The notes beneath the pieces are model-generated. The model was not told the origin of the DNA and ran no database searches. It saw only the letters and a program-made list of their open reading frames with translations. Positions 34,801 to 46,934 of a stretch of DNA of 64,000 nucleotides are shown piece after piece; positions within the stretch are counted from its first letter, which is position 1; the number at the start of each line of letters is the position of its first letter. The stretch is from Hyposmocoma kahamanoa (lineage: Eukaryota > Arthropoda > Insecta > Lepidoptera > Cosmopterigidae): assembly GCF_003589595.1 (NCBI RefSeq), contig NW_020656077.1, positions 3,928,136-3,992,135 on the forward strand, read 5' to 3'. Both the position numbers and the translations under genes were made by a program.

Positions 34801-35154
34801 TCATTTAAATATTCTTCTATGCAACACTTGTCAGTTAACAGTTGTTTTAACACATGCTAGAATCGAATTTTTGATTGCGTCTAGGAATTTATTGAACATT
34901 TTGAGTGCCACATCGACAACGCAATTTTTGAATAAGGCCGTTTCACAAATACTTCTTTTCAACATATATTTCTTGGTACGAAATAAATGCACTTATAAGT
35001 TTAACATCTCTAGAAATTCGCTCGAGTTCGTCTTAACAAACAATGATGCCTCCAGGATGTACAGACATGGAACGGTCAACAATCTCAGCTCATGGAAAAA
35101 GGTCGGCAACTGTCAGTGTACCGTAAGGTTGCGTAAGGCTCTGACACATCGCTG
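34801..35154 (-). pseudogene. LINE reverse-transcriptase C-terminal relic with three stops
   Basis: Reading the minus strand from 35154, one frame holds together for 118 codons: QRCVRALRNLTVH, stop, LPTFFHELRLLTVPCLYILE, ASLFVKTN, stop, KRSICETALFKNCVVDVALK, MFNKFLDAIK. This is the post-catalytic region of Jockey/CR1-type LINE RTs (RA.R.I ... LF.EL.ILTL...YI.E...FV, then FNKLP..IK). Three in-frame stops and no frameshift show neutral decay. The 132-codon plus-strand frame over the same bases is its shadow. Confidence 0.75.
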
Positions 35155-35214
35155 CTGAGCTAATATAGTATTTATTTGACCTGAAAACATGTTCGGAAAT
35201 GCACAAAAAGAATG

Positions 35215-35285
35215 GCTTCTGGCACTCTCCGGCCGCTGGCGGAACACGCTCGCTTCGCTCGCGGGACTCGTGTACTCACGTATCC
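35215..35285 (+). repeat. Dispersed repeat fragment
   Basis: CTCCGGCCGCTGGCGG and ACGCTCGCTTCGCTCGCG form a GC-rich palindromic motif typical of lepidopteran repeats. A relative of its left part is at 49845. Confidence 0.4.
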
Positions 35286-35289
35286 TGTT

Positions 35290-36560
35290 TTATTAGAACA
35301 TCAACATCAAAAGATATACTGGTTGTAAATATCACGAATCGTTAAAAGAAAATACCAATAATAAAAAAGAGGATCAAAAAATAGTTTAGTATGCTTAAAC
35401 ATAATAGTGTTACCTTGAATACAGTTCATTTATAATTTATCCGTAGATCAACTAATATTAATAAGGAACAATTAACATATAAATATTAAACATAAAAACA
35501 ATGTCGTTTATTTAAAAAAGCGCACATTTACAATAGATCAATTATATCTTTGAGGATCAAATAATATTATGCTCTTACTGTGGTCATTGTTGTTGGAGGC
35601 TATTAATTGGTCTAAGAAATAGTTGTTGAATTCATTGGACATTTCCTGAAGTTCTGAATAACATTGGTTATTGTTATAACTAATTTTATCAATAAGTTCT
35701 GTGGGGTAACAACACTTACTACGATTAATAAAATAACTGTAAAATAGCTGTTTTCTTTTGTGTACACAACTCTTTTTTATGCCAAGTGAAATCCATTTTG
35801 GCCTTGCTCGAGCTCAATTTTTCGATGCATTCCTCCAATTTAATCAGGTTTGCCTTCGACAAATCCCGGGTGACTCGCTAGGTTTTAAGTGTGCAGAATT
35901 TTTTAACAAGACATACTAATAGTTGAACTGTGTGATCAAATAGAGCTATACCGATGACTTTAGCCTTAGGTCCTCGTAAGCAGGAAAGCAAAATTATGAC
36001 ATTACTATTATTACTAGTAAGGAGGGTTTTGAAGTCTCTACTTTTTGAATTATCTTACATAGTGTCAATATCAACACACCACAAACGACTTATTTTTCTG
36101 ATCACATATTTTTGTTAAATTTCTATCTAGTCTTTCATAACAGGTTTTAACTGGAATTAGATACGCTGTACACACATAATAATAATTTTATAATCTAATA
36201 ATTCAATTGTACAACATTCAATTAAACGGATCATTGATAACATATTTACAAGATTCAAAACACGGTATTGGAGTCTATTATTAACTACACGTGCCACTTA
36301 TTCTTTTTTCTATAGTAAAGCTTACATTTGAGTTTTGTTCTTTTATATTATTTTGTGGGTATAAGACAATAAACGTGTTTTTAATTTATGTATCTACTAT
36401 CTATAATTATTGTTGAAAAGGATATCCATGCCTACGCATTAGACACGTGAGCAGCGGGCCGGGAAGAGTGGAATGCGAGTATGCGAAATTTCAAACACTA
36501 CTTTCTACTATCAAATTTAATATTGCCTTTGTTCATTTTGACGATATGTTAAAGGATAGC
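35290..36560. other. AT-rich intergenic sequence, no gene seen
   Basis: No frame above 60 codons and no repeat partner found. Confidence 0.5.
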
Positions 36561-36564
36561 GGGT

Positions 36565-37048
36565 GAAATTCAATAAACCGGTTTCGTCGTCTGATTTGCC
36601 ACCCTTAGAGCGGTTACAGGGTGTTAACGGCGACTTTAGCACCGATGCAGCAGCGATACAGTGGCTAATCGCCTACCTTTACACACCCGCGCAATTTTAA
36701 GCAACGATGCAAACGCGATGTAAGCGCGTGACTGCATCGATAGAAACGCGCGATCTCATCACTACACTTGGGGTTTATAGGCGACTGCATCCATGCAGTC
36801 GCGCGTTTGCATCGATATAATCGCGTATAAATCGCAAATGTAGCGATGCAATAATGCGTTTCACGGACGCGCGTTTGCAGCGATGCTAATAGTAGCCATG
36901 TGTAACCACTCTTAGAAGTAGAATATATTCTTCATATTTGAATGGACCCACTGCTGAAGTACCCCCTCTTCAACAAAAAAAAAAGAAATTGGTTTACGAA
37001 TATCCGAATAATCGCGAGAGAACCTCCACTTTTTTGAAGTCGACTAAA
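36565..37048 (+). repeat. Family B repeat split by a MITE
   Basis: 36565-36607 (AAACCGGTTTCG...GCCACCCTTA) and 36915-37048 (GAAGTAGAATATATTCTTCA... TTTTTGAAGTCGACTAAA) are consecutive parts of one family B copy. Confidence 0.75.
36608..36911. mobile_element. M3 MITE with TTA target duplication
   Basis: A 304-bp element with ends GAGCGGTTACA and TGTAACCACTC, flanked by TTA at 36605-36607 and 36912-36914. The uninterrupted family B site (CCACCCTTAGAGGTGGA near 2770) confirms the boundaries. The interior is packed with GATGCAAACGCG/CGCGTTTGCATC motifs in both orientations. A 3-bp TTA duplication is characteristic of PIF/Harbinger transposases; no transposase is present. Confidence 0.85.
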
Positions 37049-37049
37049 A

Positions 37050-38625
37050 CGAAGTTTCGGGTTCAACTTAATATTGTTTCGACATAAGGAAAGATTTTTT
37101 AATTATTTATTTTAATAGTCTGGTAATTTTAAACTTTACGTCAAGTAAACGTTGTGATATTCATCAATATACCTACTAGTATTTATGTGGTCTGTGAATA
37201 TACGTAACATTCAATGGTTTCACAAACAACTTCTGATTTCACAATCAAAACCAGATCAAGATTGAACTCCTATCTTCATTATTAAACTTAACTATATATA
37301 GAAAACATATTTATTTAATGAATCGCCATTTTACCAGGGTCACAACACACGTAATCGGACAACGCAGCGTTTAATAACGTGCACTTTAATTTCTCAATAA
37401 TGTGGAAAGTCACAACATACACACAGAATTTACAATTATTAAACGCAATATTTACGATTTTAATTACATTAAGTACGACATAATTATTTTAAAAAGAATG
37501 TTGCGTGTTCGGCGTGGATGTGCCGTTTTTAATATATCTAGTTAATTAATTGCGCAATATTTCTGGTTTTACAATTATCTGCCACGACTCAGAGAAAAGT
37601 GTATTAAGATTCTTGTAAACAGATAACACAGACGATAATCAAGACTATATCAAATAGAATTGATTCAGTTAATGGCTCTTCAGCCCACAGTCAAAGTCAG
37701 ACTTATAGATTTGGATTGTTCAAGGTTCACGCCTACATAGAAAGATGTTTCGAAGGTCTGCTCTCATATCGTACCGCCTCATAACTCACAAAGAAGCTAA
37801 TTCATGTTAACGGAGGCATTGGCGGTTGTTAATCGGAACAAATTTAAGTAATTAAATAATTCAGAGACTCGTGGTTACTGATTTATTCACGTGATCATGG
37901 TGTTTAAAAAGAATTAACTCTTGATTTTAAGTTTAACACAGCTCGATTAAGCATCTAGTATTCCTTGAATATACCTTTACAACCTCGATTTTGGTTGCAT
38001 AATCTATGTGATAATATAACTCCTTAACTTACGTAATATTAGTTTCTGTCGGCTGTTTTTACTTATAAGCACAGTGAACACTAAACACAACTCACAAAGA
38101 GGTTAGATTTATGTACAAACTCAGAATATTCTATAATTAGAATTAGGATTGCATTCAAAAATAATTTAAGAGTCTACTTTGAATTAATTGCCGTTGATTA
38201 GGTGTTAGCTATTATATAAATAAATATAACAGAATTATATATATATAATTAATGTGTTTCTTTATTTAGGTATACACCCATTAATAAATTTAACATTACT
38301 TATTACATTACATTACATAGCAATTAAATTGAATTTTATTAACCGAAAATTATTATTGTTAATGAAGTAAATAATTAAGAATTAAATTAAATTGAATTTA
38401 CATTACAAATAATAGCATAATTACAATTCATTTATTTATATTTTTAAAATGGAGTGTTTGCTTACATAGTAGCACGTATTGCATACTGTCCTTACAATTA
38501 CATTGGCCGAATCACTCACTCTCATATGGAAAGACTAATGTCTCTTTCGTATTATGGCTATAGTGAGTTTATAGTGAACTAAATATATAATTATTTTACT
38601 TATATATTTAGTTAGTATAATTATT
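37050..38625. other. AT-rich intergenic sequence, no gene seen
   Basis: Very AT-rich, especially 38200-38450. No coding frame supported. Confidence 0.55.
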
Positions 38626-38630
38626 TAACT

Positions 38631-38866
38631 GTCTCCGTGACCGAACGGTTACCATACCGGACTGCCACGCAGAGGTCCCCGGGTTCGATTCCCGGGCCGG
38701 GAGAAATATTTGTATGGCCTACATTTATTTCTCTCGTGAGTTTGGGTGTAATTTGTGGTTGTCTATGTGTGTGTCCATGGCACCCGCGACACAGGGTTTC
38801 CCTACTGCGGGGCTATGTTGAGTGTGTGCGTTATTATTATTTATTATTATTTATTTATTTAATTTG
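38631..38866 (+). mobile_element. SINE-1, best-preserved copy
   Basis: The reference copy: a tRNA-like head with A-box-like TGACCGAACGGTTACC and a perfect B-box GGTTCGATTCC, both internal Pol III promoter elements, then a body of about 125 bp and a (TTA)n/(TTTA)n tail. Intact boxes and low divergence suggest a young insertion. The 84-codon frame through it has no meaning. Confidence 0.88.
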
Positions 38867-38869
38867 GTT

Positions 38870-40180
38870 TGTTGAACGATTGTGGATGTAATAATATATT
38901 ATATACTCAATGCCGCATATCGATTAAAAATAACATTTTTTGTATTGGCTTTGGACGATTCACTTTTGATTTTGAATTTTTAATGGCCAGTAAGATTATT
39001 ACGAAATACGAAAGTCAAGACCTAGTGTTAGCTATTATATTTATTGTAAATTAAACACATAATATGATTTGGTTTAAAAAACGATTCACTCGATGTAGAA
39101 ACATTGTTTTAAATCAATTATATTTGATTCCGCATGGCGATTAAATCAACATTTTACAACAAGAGATCTCTCTCGGCCAACCCTAGCTGTGGTGAATAAA
39201 CGAAGTCTGCGGGACATTATTATACAATACATTTATTAAAATTCTAATGTAAATTTAACTGTCAGTGACGAGAATATAAATATGGCTGTAATATAAACCT
39301 ACACTAACTTTACATACATTACAACAACAATATTTTTTGTATTGTCTGTGGTACGACTCACTTTTGACATAGGCTTTGACGCACAGAACAGGCGAAAGTT
39401 GCACCTGCAAATTTACTATACTGTAATAGAAATGGAAAAAAACCATTACAGCCCTAGAGTAGTATGATAAAAGTACCGCCTAGTTTTGCTGCACATTAAC
39501 TACTACTTACTGAAATATTGATTGTTCCTAGCGTGTACAAAATGCATATTAATTACGCACATTTGAATTATCATGTATTTGAAATAGTGACTTTCGTAAC
39601 GTTTGAAAGTAAATTTCTAATGTAACACACGTAATGCTCGTAAGTGCAGTGTTGACGAACGAATTTTATTCAAGGCAACACAATCACTTTTTTAATATTA
39701 TATTTTAATAAACACTTATTGTCTCTCTTGCTTCAAACTCCAGGAAGTCTTCAATGCCAACAAAGCATTAACAATTACTTTAGTGAATAGATAGGTACTC
39801 AATACAAATCCTTCTAATTCAAAATACCGCTCGATGCTATTGTTCGTTGCCGTACATACATACTAGGGATGTAGTCGTCATGTCTACACGACTAAATATT
39901 TTTAAATATTTGCTTTTGCATTAATCGATGCATAGTTTTTGCGGATACAGATGTTGTGCAGATCACGACAAGATCATAGGGAGCAAGCCCTACTCAAACC
40001 GCGTGTTAAGTATTAGTGCTAACTAGCCAATCAGAGATTGAAATTTCGGCGGCGTGTAGTGCAGGGAACGACCTGTTTGTTTTGTAAACAAAAAATATTA
40101 AGTTTACATTGATTTATGAACTTTTTTACTTAAGATAGCTCAGCTCTGTTCATATAAAGGACGGCCCACGACATCTTTAG
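38870..40180. other. Intergenic with a short duplicated motif
   Basis: TTTTTTGTATTGGCTTTGG...CGATTCACTTTTGA at about 38936 recurs diverged at about 39331, so a low-copy repeat is present. No gene. Confidence 0.45.
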
Positions 40181-40190
40181 GAAGTTAAAG

Positions 40191-40389
40191 TATTAGGAAA
40201 TGAAACTATTTTTCCGGATTTAAATCGCGTATATTTGTTTTTTATTTTTTCAAACAAACCAACGTTTCAGGCCATTTACAGGTTCCTATTCCATGGGACC
40301 TAAAAACAAATATACCCGATTTAAATCCGGAAAAAAGTTTTGTTTCCTGTGTGTAACAAATGTAGTAATAGCGAAAACCTAAGAACTCA
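40191..40389 (+). mobile_element. Family E repeat, copy 3 (fold-back)
   Basis: GGAAATGAAACTATTTTTCC... at the left is mirrored by ...GGAAAAAAGTTTTGTTTCC at the right. The arms extend through GGATTTAAATC and ACAAATATA (about 45 bp). The right flank AGCGAAAACCTAAGAACTC is the reverse of the left flank of the 2337 copy. Confidence 0.7.
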
Positions 40390-40458
40390 AGGTATTAATA
40401 AATGTCATAATATTTCTATGACTTCTATCTTTCGTCTTTTTTGTAATATATATTAATA

Positions 40459-40648
40459 ACGCACACACTCATAGCCCTGCACTAGGGAAACCCCGTACCC
40501 CGTATGGACATACACATAGACAACTGCAAGTTACGCACAAACTCTGGATAGAAATAAATGTAGGACAAATATTTCTCCCGACCCGGGAATCGAATCCGTA
40601 CTCCGTACCGAATCGGTACCTCTGCGTGGCAGACCAGCGTGTAACCAA
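40459..40648 (-). mobile_element. SINE-1 copy 6
   Basis: Reverse copy with a diverged head; a local duplication of TCCGTACTCCGTACC lies in the B-box region. Confidence 0.7.
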
Positions 40649-40920
40649 ATCTACAAAAAATCCCATTCACTTTGAAAAAAAAAAATTTTTTTTCACACAT
40701 CCCGAATGCTCACTGCACATCCCCTTTTGCATCCGCATCTCCAGAGTTCAACGATGAAAAACTCGCATACGTGTCTGCAACTACCGATGTCGTCATAGCA
40801 TATTGTGAATATAATTCGACAGATGTCAAAATCAACGACACGCGCTCTAGGCGCCGCCGTTTCGTTCGTGGGCGGTGTCTATTACCTACTTGTAGAGCTT
40901 CACGAGAATCCGAATGAAAT

Positions 40921-41148
40921 GTGCCTCTACCACGAGTTTTTTCTTTTTTTTTTATAACTTTTATAACTATTTTTTTTTATTTAGTTTACTGTGACGGTTG
41001 TCGCTTACGACCGCGTAAATTACTTCACATTTTTGTATGGCAAATTTTGCAGCACCCCTAGCGGTCACAAGAAGAAACAACATTTTGTATACAAACTTTT
41101 ACGCGGTCGCTGGCGATAACTGCCACTGTAATCTCATGGTAGAGGCAC
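40921..41148 (-). mobile_element. M2 MITE, full copy
   Basis: A 228-bp element with 16-bp inverted ends, GTGCCTCTACCACGAG and CTCATGGTAGAGGCAC (one mismatch). The interior holds CTAGCGGTCACAAGAAGA and ACGCGGTCG in both orientations. Same family as 27665. Confidence 0.8.
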
Positions 41149-41149
41149 T

Positions 41150-42270
41150 ATCCCTCATTCCCTTCAAGTTGGGGGTCCGATTTTTCTTGAAAGTACGTTA
41201 AACAGATTACTGTTTGGGATGCATCAAAAGAGAAACAAAAATAAAAACAAGTGCACTCAAAATTTGCCCTTGAAGTCTCTAGTAATATTAAACAAACGTT
41301 AGAACTTTTATGAAATAATACCGTTTATAATATAGCATAATAATCTCTATCTCGGAAACGCGTCCATTTCTTAACGAACTAGGATTTAACCAGTGCTTCG
41401 GGTTCTGTCTAACAATGTTTACCTACGTTATTACTCCGGCAAGATTCCAGCATAATAGGGTGGGCTGCAAAGTTTAGAATTGAGGAATATTGGACAAATT
41501 GGATACCTACAGTACAGTTGTTACGAAGACTAAATTAATGAAACAATAATACATTCCACTTCCTTTGTATTTCTGTATTAATTTATTCTGTTATACTGAC
41601 ACTAGTTTATATACAAGTATTCACTTTGTTACATATGAAGCATTAGAATGATTAATTATTATTGTATTATAACAATTGATACAAAAAATATATTGATGAC
41701 TATCTGTGCTGTGTTGTAATATAAAAAAAGGAATCTTATAGTGAGATATATTTATGTATACGTATATAAAAACTTTCTGCCTTATCTATGAAATATAGAC
41801 AGACATATATATACAGATAGTATTACAAAAACTTTACAGTTAGTTTTTAGTAAATTTATTATATTTTGTACAAAGTCATGACACAAAGGCTGTTGTTTAT
41901 GATTATAAAGATATTAGTATTATAGTCCTGGAACGTTGTTTTTATTTTTCAAATAACCAATTTATATATCACATCTAATTGCATAAAAATGAAAATGTAC
42001 ATATCGTTTTTATTTTACACGTTTTTATTGTATATCTTCGTTCAAGTCCTTACAAGAAGATGATGTAAAAAAAAATTCATCATGCTAAATCCAAAATGAT
42101 TAGAACTGATTCAAGAACGTGTCTATTCAGTTCTATTTTACTCATATTACAAGAAACAAAAACAAACTTCCTAACACGTATATTAAAAATCCTGATTATA
42201 GGTACTGCATTTATATTTGAAGACAAAAACTTTAAATATTTGTAATTTATAAATATATAATAATATAAAT
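41150..42270. other. AT-rich intergenic sequence, no gene seen
   Basis: No coding frame or repeat partner supported. Confidence 0.55.
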
Positions 42271-42274
42271 AAAT

Positions 42275-42473
42275 CACATACTCCTAACCCCGCACTACGG
42301 AAATCCTGTATCGCGGGTGCCATGGACCTAAACTCACGAGAGAAATAAATGTACTTAAGCCATACAAATATATTCAAATATATTATAATATTTCTCTCGG
42401 CCCGGGAATCGAACCCGAGACCTGGCGCCACGCAGATGTCCCGGCATGATAACCTTTCGGCCACGGAGGCATT
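42275..42473 (-). mobile_element. SINE-1 copy 7
   Basis: Reverse copy with B-box GGTTCGATTCC preserved and the middle of the body deleted and partly duplicated (two CAAATATATT runs). Confidence 0.78.
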
Positions 42474-42893
42474 AATACGAATTATTTAAGATTTTTCAGT
42501 TTATAATTCAAACAAACCAATTTTATTAAAATTAATAGAATAAAATTTGATATATAACAGAATCAAGTCTCCACTACTCAATCACCATATGTTCACATAT
42601 GTTCTTAACTTACCTCCTCCATGTGTATCAATTTTTCAAAGAACTAATAATTATAATTAGTACTTTTTATCTAATATTTATTTACTAATATTTCGGTCTA
42701 ATTAAATGAACTAATTTATTTTTATACATTTTTGTACGTAATAAATATACTCCATTTGTTCAGAAACATAAAAAAAAATTCTGCTGGTTTGTCTTCTAAG
42801 CTATATCTTCGTACACCCGAAATAAATGTAAGTTCTATTATGGTTTGATGGAAGTAACGTCGAACTTTATTTCTTGAATTGCTTTATTAAATA

Positions 42894-43157
42894 AAGGGTT
42901 TTTCAACAAGAACTTTCTTTTGTAAATCAAAATGTAACAATAAATTTAGATGACAATGATTCAATTTTTTATTGTATTAAAAAAGTAAGGTTTGGCAATT
43001 ATGAATGAAAAGTGATATCTGATAAATGTCCACTACGACCACAGTCACAGACGTCGATTCTTTCATCAAAGTTTTTAATCACTTTTTGACAAAATGGTGA
43101 GTCTATTTCATTCTTTTATTTTGATTTACAAAGCAAAGTTCTTGTTGAAAAACCCTT
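42894..43157 (-). mobile_element. Internally deleted mariner-like element, TA target
   Basis: Inverted ends match at about 40 of 41 positions, beginning AAGGGTTTTTCAACAAGAAC, and are directly flanked by TA on both sides, the Tc1/mariner signature. Between them on the minus strand (about 43018-43100) a frame reads FDERIDVC...GRSGHLSD, which resembles the C-terminal tail of mariner-type transposases (R...C....G.H...). The catalytic domain is gone, so it was mobilised in trans. The high identity of its ends argues for recent activity. Confidence 0.8.
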
Positions 43158-43525
43158 TATAGACAAATCTCTGCTTTCAAAAATAGTTCATTTTTGATCC
43201 TATTACTTACACATTTGTGTAAGTAATATGCACTCGGCATATATTTATGCACTCAGAATGAGATAATATTTTTTTGCTAAAAACGCGACATTTTTTTGTT
43301 TAAAATATTCACGTGAGTACATAAGCCTGTGTACAGTTTGTCTGCTTTGTATTTTAGATATTCTGCAATTGTTTTTAAACCATCTTCCTCATGATTTACA
43401 TTTTGAGTTTAACCACTATTCTAGAAAGTCATCGAAGTTTTCCTACTTGACTAACGGTAGAAATACATATAACTTCAAGAGGTACTTTCTTGATCATCAT
43501 AAACGTCTTCTAGGTTTGTAGCATC

Positions 43526-43897
43526 TGAACCCGGGATCGGTTTAAAGTTAACCCAAATGCGAGTACAGTGTGATCCCGGGCCTGGTTGCTTGTCAATCGA
43601 AAGAGGTTTCTTTCTACTTTATAATGACACGTAATCAACCCTTTCATATGTTATGCTATTATCTTATTGTTTTCAATATAATAGCCTAGGGCCTATTAAT
43701 GCTGAACCCGGGATAGGTTTAAAGTAGCAACGGAATCCGAATGAACCCAAATACGAGTGCAGTGTGATTCCGGAGCTGGTTGCTTATCAATCGGACGAGG
43801 TTCCTTACTACTTTATAATGATACGTAATCAACCCTTTCAAATGTTATGCTATTATGTTGTTGTATTCACTACAATAGACTAGAGCCTATTAATGCT
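43526..43897 (+). repeat. Two-unit tandem duplication (about 180-195 bp)
   Basis: Unit 1 starts CTGAACCCGGGATCGGTTTA at about 43525, unit 2 CTGAACCCGGGATAGGTTTA at 43702. Both end CCTATTAATGCT. They differ by small indels, so the duplication is not recent. Non-coding. Confidence 0.8.
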
Positions 43898-43980
43898 TAT
43901 ACAAAACAAAGGTTAATCTACTAACAATTGTCGCCGTGACTCAAATAATATAAAGACCTTGTTTTGTGTCCCAACAGCCA
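43898..43980 (+). repeat. Dispersed repeat, inverted partner at 46935
   Basis: ACAAAACAAAGG... CGCCGTGACTCAAATA... GACCTTGTTTTGTGTCC recurs reversed at 46935-47110, where the match also covers most of one unit of the preceding tandem duplication. Confidence 0.7.
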
Positions 43981-44066
43981 CATGCATTATAGGCGCCTGG
44001 ACGTCAAGTTGCGGATACCAGCCCGTTACACCAAGTGTCCCGACAATATCACTTTGTACATTTTTT

Positions 44067-44340
44067 GACATGACAAATTACAGGTACATTAATTTCACCA
44101 GCACCCTTCGAGCGGTTACACACGGTGACTTTTGGAGCGATGCAAACGCGATGCTGTAGCTAATCCTTATGCCTTTACACACGCGCGCGATTTTAAGCAG
44201 CGGTACAATCGCCTATAAATCCAAAGTGTAGCGATGCCATCGCACGTTTCAAGAGCGCGCATTTGTATCCACTCTTACCTTTCAAAAACAAAACGCATTT
44301 AATGCTCATATTACTGCTTGGCGGCAAAAATAGATTAAAA
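44067..44340 (+). repeat. Family A repeat split by an M3 MITE
   Basis: 44067-44109 (TTACAGG...TTCACCAGCACCCTT) and 44275-44340 (TTACCTTTCAAAAACAAAAC...GGCGGCAAAAATAG) are consecutive parts of family A. Confidence 0.7.
44110..44274. mobile_element. M3 MITE in family A, TTA/TTC target
   Basis: A 165-bp shorter relative of the element at 36608: left end GAGCGGTTACA, right end TATCCACTC, flanked by TTC and TTA (family A has CCCTTACCC at this site). Confidence 0.78.
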
Positions 44341-44925
44341 TATTATAATTGAAGTTTATTTTTAATTACGCCATCAAAAAGCGATAGTAGTCAGTATTAT
44401 GTTCTCCATTGTAACTATGATGTGTTAATCTCCTGTGCGATATATTTCACGAAGAGGCAAACCACACAGCGAAACTTGCGTGTAATAATCCGTGACCAAC
44501 TTGTTTTATGGAGCGCCTTTGAAGCATGTTAATTACATATTTATGTGAGCAATCTATTAGGAAGACAATGAAAATTGATATTTACTAACATTTGCGGCCT
44601 CGACGATCACTACATTATTAATGGCTAATGAAAACGGAACATTGTAACTTTATAAGTAAGCAATTAAAACATCTCCAATTTCATAGCAGGATCACAAGTA
44701 TTTATCAGCACAAGGTTGGCTCGTTAGTCGCACTCAAAGATAAGTCTAGTCCACTACATGTGACCTTCAAACTGAAAACCCACCCGATTATCCCCACACT
44801 CATTTTGAGTAGGGATATAAAATATGAGGAATAACAGGAAATCGATGTTGTCATTTTATTTTTCAAAATTATATTTAAGCCAATAGTATAAATGAATGAA
44901 TTTCAACTTAACAAATAATTACTTT

Positions 44926-45165
44926 AACCGACTTTAACAAAAGGAGGAGGTTCTCAATTCGACTATACTTTTTTATTTTTGTATGTATGTTACGCGATAA
45001 CTCCGGAAAAAATTGTGAACCGATTTTCATGATTCTTTTTTTGTTGGAAAGAGGATACCTCAGTAGTGGTCCCATTTAAATTTGATAAAAAATATTCCAC
45101 CGCTAAGGTAAACTAGGGGATGAATGTCTTTTGAGGTCGGTTTTTTTAGTACTGAGAATATTATG
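44926..45165 (-). repeat. Family B repeat, short full-ended copy
   Basis: Both ends are present, TAACCGACTTTAACAAAAGG and GAGGTCGGTTTTTTTAGTAC, with the middle section missing. Confidence 0.75.
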
Positions 45166-45231
45166 TGAAATTACACCATTAGTTTGTTATAGTTGTTGCT
45201 ACAAATATCGAACAAACACAAAGAAAAATGA

Positions 45232-45450
45232 AGCTGAGTGAAGAAAAACTTTCACAGATTTCTCACAGATGGCGCTACGGCAAAAAATCGTTAAAGTCAA
45301 AAATAAAAATCTGCATTTAGAGAAATTAGTACGGCCTGCTGATTCCTTCCGTAACTCAATTGGGAGATCGTCAACCACGGCATGGCGAGGTCGCTGCTTC
45401 GAGTCCAGCCGGATCGAAGAAAGTTTTCTTTGTGTTCGATCTTATATTTC
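45232..45450 (+). mobile_element. SINE-3 copy 3
   Basis: CACAGATGGCGCTACGG, a tRNA-like GGCGAGGTCGCTGCTTCGAG and the GGATCGAAGAAAG...TTCGATC body. Related to 17725 and 58480. Confidence 0.65.
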
Positions 45451-45454
45451 GACT

Positions 45455-46445
45455 CATCCGAAGAACAGAGTCCGATGTGTATAAGTTTACTTACATAAAT
45501 TGGAACATCTCATTCCTCTAGTAATAACTAGAGGAACGAGAATACGAATACGGATACGAATACGGAGTTGGGTGTTAATAGCTGCCACACAATCTTATTG
45601 GCTACTGTAGTCATTATCGAACTTATTCTTGACATGTAAATCTTGTTTTTATTCCAAATAAACGAATTTAATTGATTTTTATTATTATTTTTTTCTTATT
45701 AACAATTATAAGAAGACTGACATACAAAATAGTAAATATATAATTTTATGTCCATTAATATAAGTTATGTTTGCCTTATTATATTTATTTTTTACTGGAA
45801 CAGATTATTATAAATATACTTATATTAATTTATTAAACTATTTATTATTAAATTATTTATCTAGCGAAATGTTATCTTGGATAGAATAAATGCGCAAAAC
45901 CGGCACATTTAGTGGAACAGTAGTAAATTTCCCAAAATAATGCAGAGTTTTTAAAACAGCAGCCGATTCTTTAACTTTTTTTTAAATTTTAGGTCCAATG
46001 TTAACATAAAAAATGTCGAGTGGTTCGAAGTTGATTTTGCTTCTAAACTTCGTAAACTTTTGTGGATAACGTTTTTTGTATTTATTTTGTATATTTATTT
46101 TGTACTTTGATTTTATCAATGTTAAACTGTCACAATATATAAATTACCGTTTACTTGTTAAAAAATCTAAAAAGGAAAACATTAACAGTACAATTCTAAT
46201 TTTTTACAAAAAAGTTTGAGTCTAATTTTATTTGTTTTAATGGAAAACCTGAAACTTTCTAGATTTCCCTATCACAAATAAAATTAGAATTATGAACTTT
46301 CTTTCATAAAAAAATTACTTTAAGCCGCTCTAGAGTAATATTTTGCAAATGCACGTTTTACATTTCCAGAGTCGAATTTAATTGCCACTTATGTCTAATT
46401 CTTATTAATTTACATAAAAACGTTACAATTTTATATTCTCATTTT
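45455..46445. other. AT-rich intergenic sequence
   Basis: Contains a short ATACGAATACGG tandem near 45540 and a motif shared with 30590. No gene. Confidence 0.5.
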
Positions 46446-46451
46446 TATGTG

Positions 46452-46758
46452 TTTTTTTATGATATTAAGTGATGGGACGATCAAGTCGTGTGCATGATGG
46501 TAAACGAGACGCCTGTCCATAACAGTTGCAGTGCCACTCAGAGCTTCAAGTCACAAAGATCTGAGGCGCACTGCCACTGCGCCCGTCACCCTGAGATATA
46601 AGTTGAAAGTCTCATGTGCCTGTAATATCACCAGCACCCTTACCCTTCAAAAGCGGAACGCAATAATGCTGATATTACTGCTTGGCGGCAGAAATAGATA
46701 AGGTGGCAGTACTACCCTGGACCAACTCTTTCACAAGAAGCTCTAATGCTACTAAATC
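46452..46758 (+). repeat. Family A repeat, full-length copy
   Basis: The best complete example: start TTTTTTTATGATATTAAGTG, first stem-loop CAGTGCCACTCAGA/TCTGAGGCGCACTG, second near GCAATAATGCTGATATTACT, end AAGCTCTAATGCTACTAAAT. 307 bp. Confidence 0.8.
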
Positions 46759-46934
46759 TATCTTTACCCACTACATATTTCATAATTTTTAAATAAAGTC
46801 GTCTGAAAAGAGGACAAAAGCAATTCCAAATATCTTAGGTATTATTAAAGTCAAAAGAAGGCGGGTAACGTATAACAAATGGCTCAGTCATTTCTGTAGA
46901 CGGTGACGAGGTATGTAATTAGAACGAGCAAGAA

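Noticed and set aside
34760..35158. A 132-codon plus-strand ORF
   Set aside because: It is the antisense shadow of the decayed LINE reverse transcriptase read on the minus strand.
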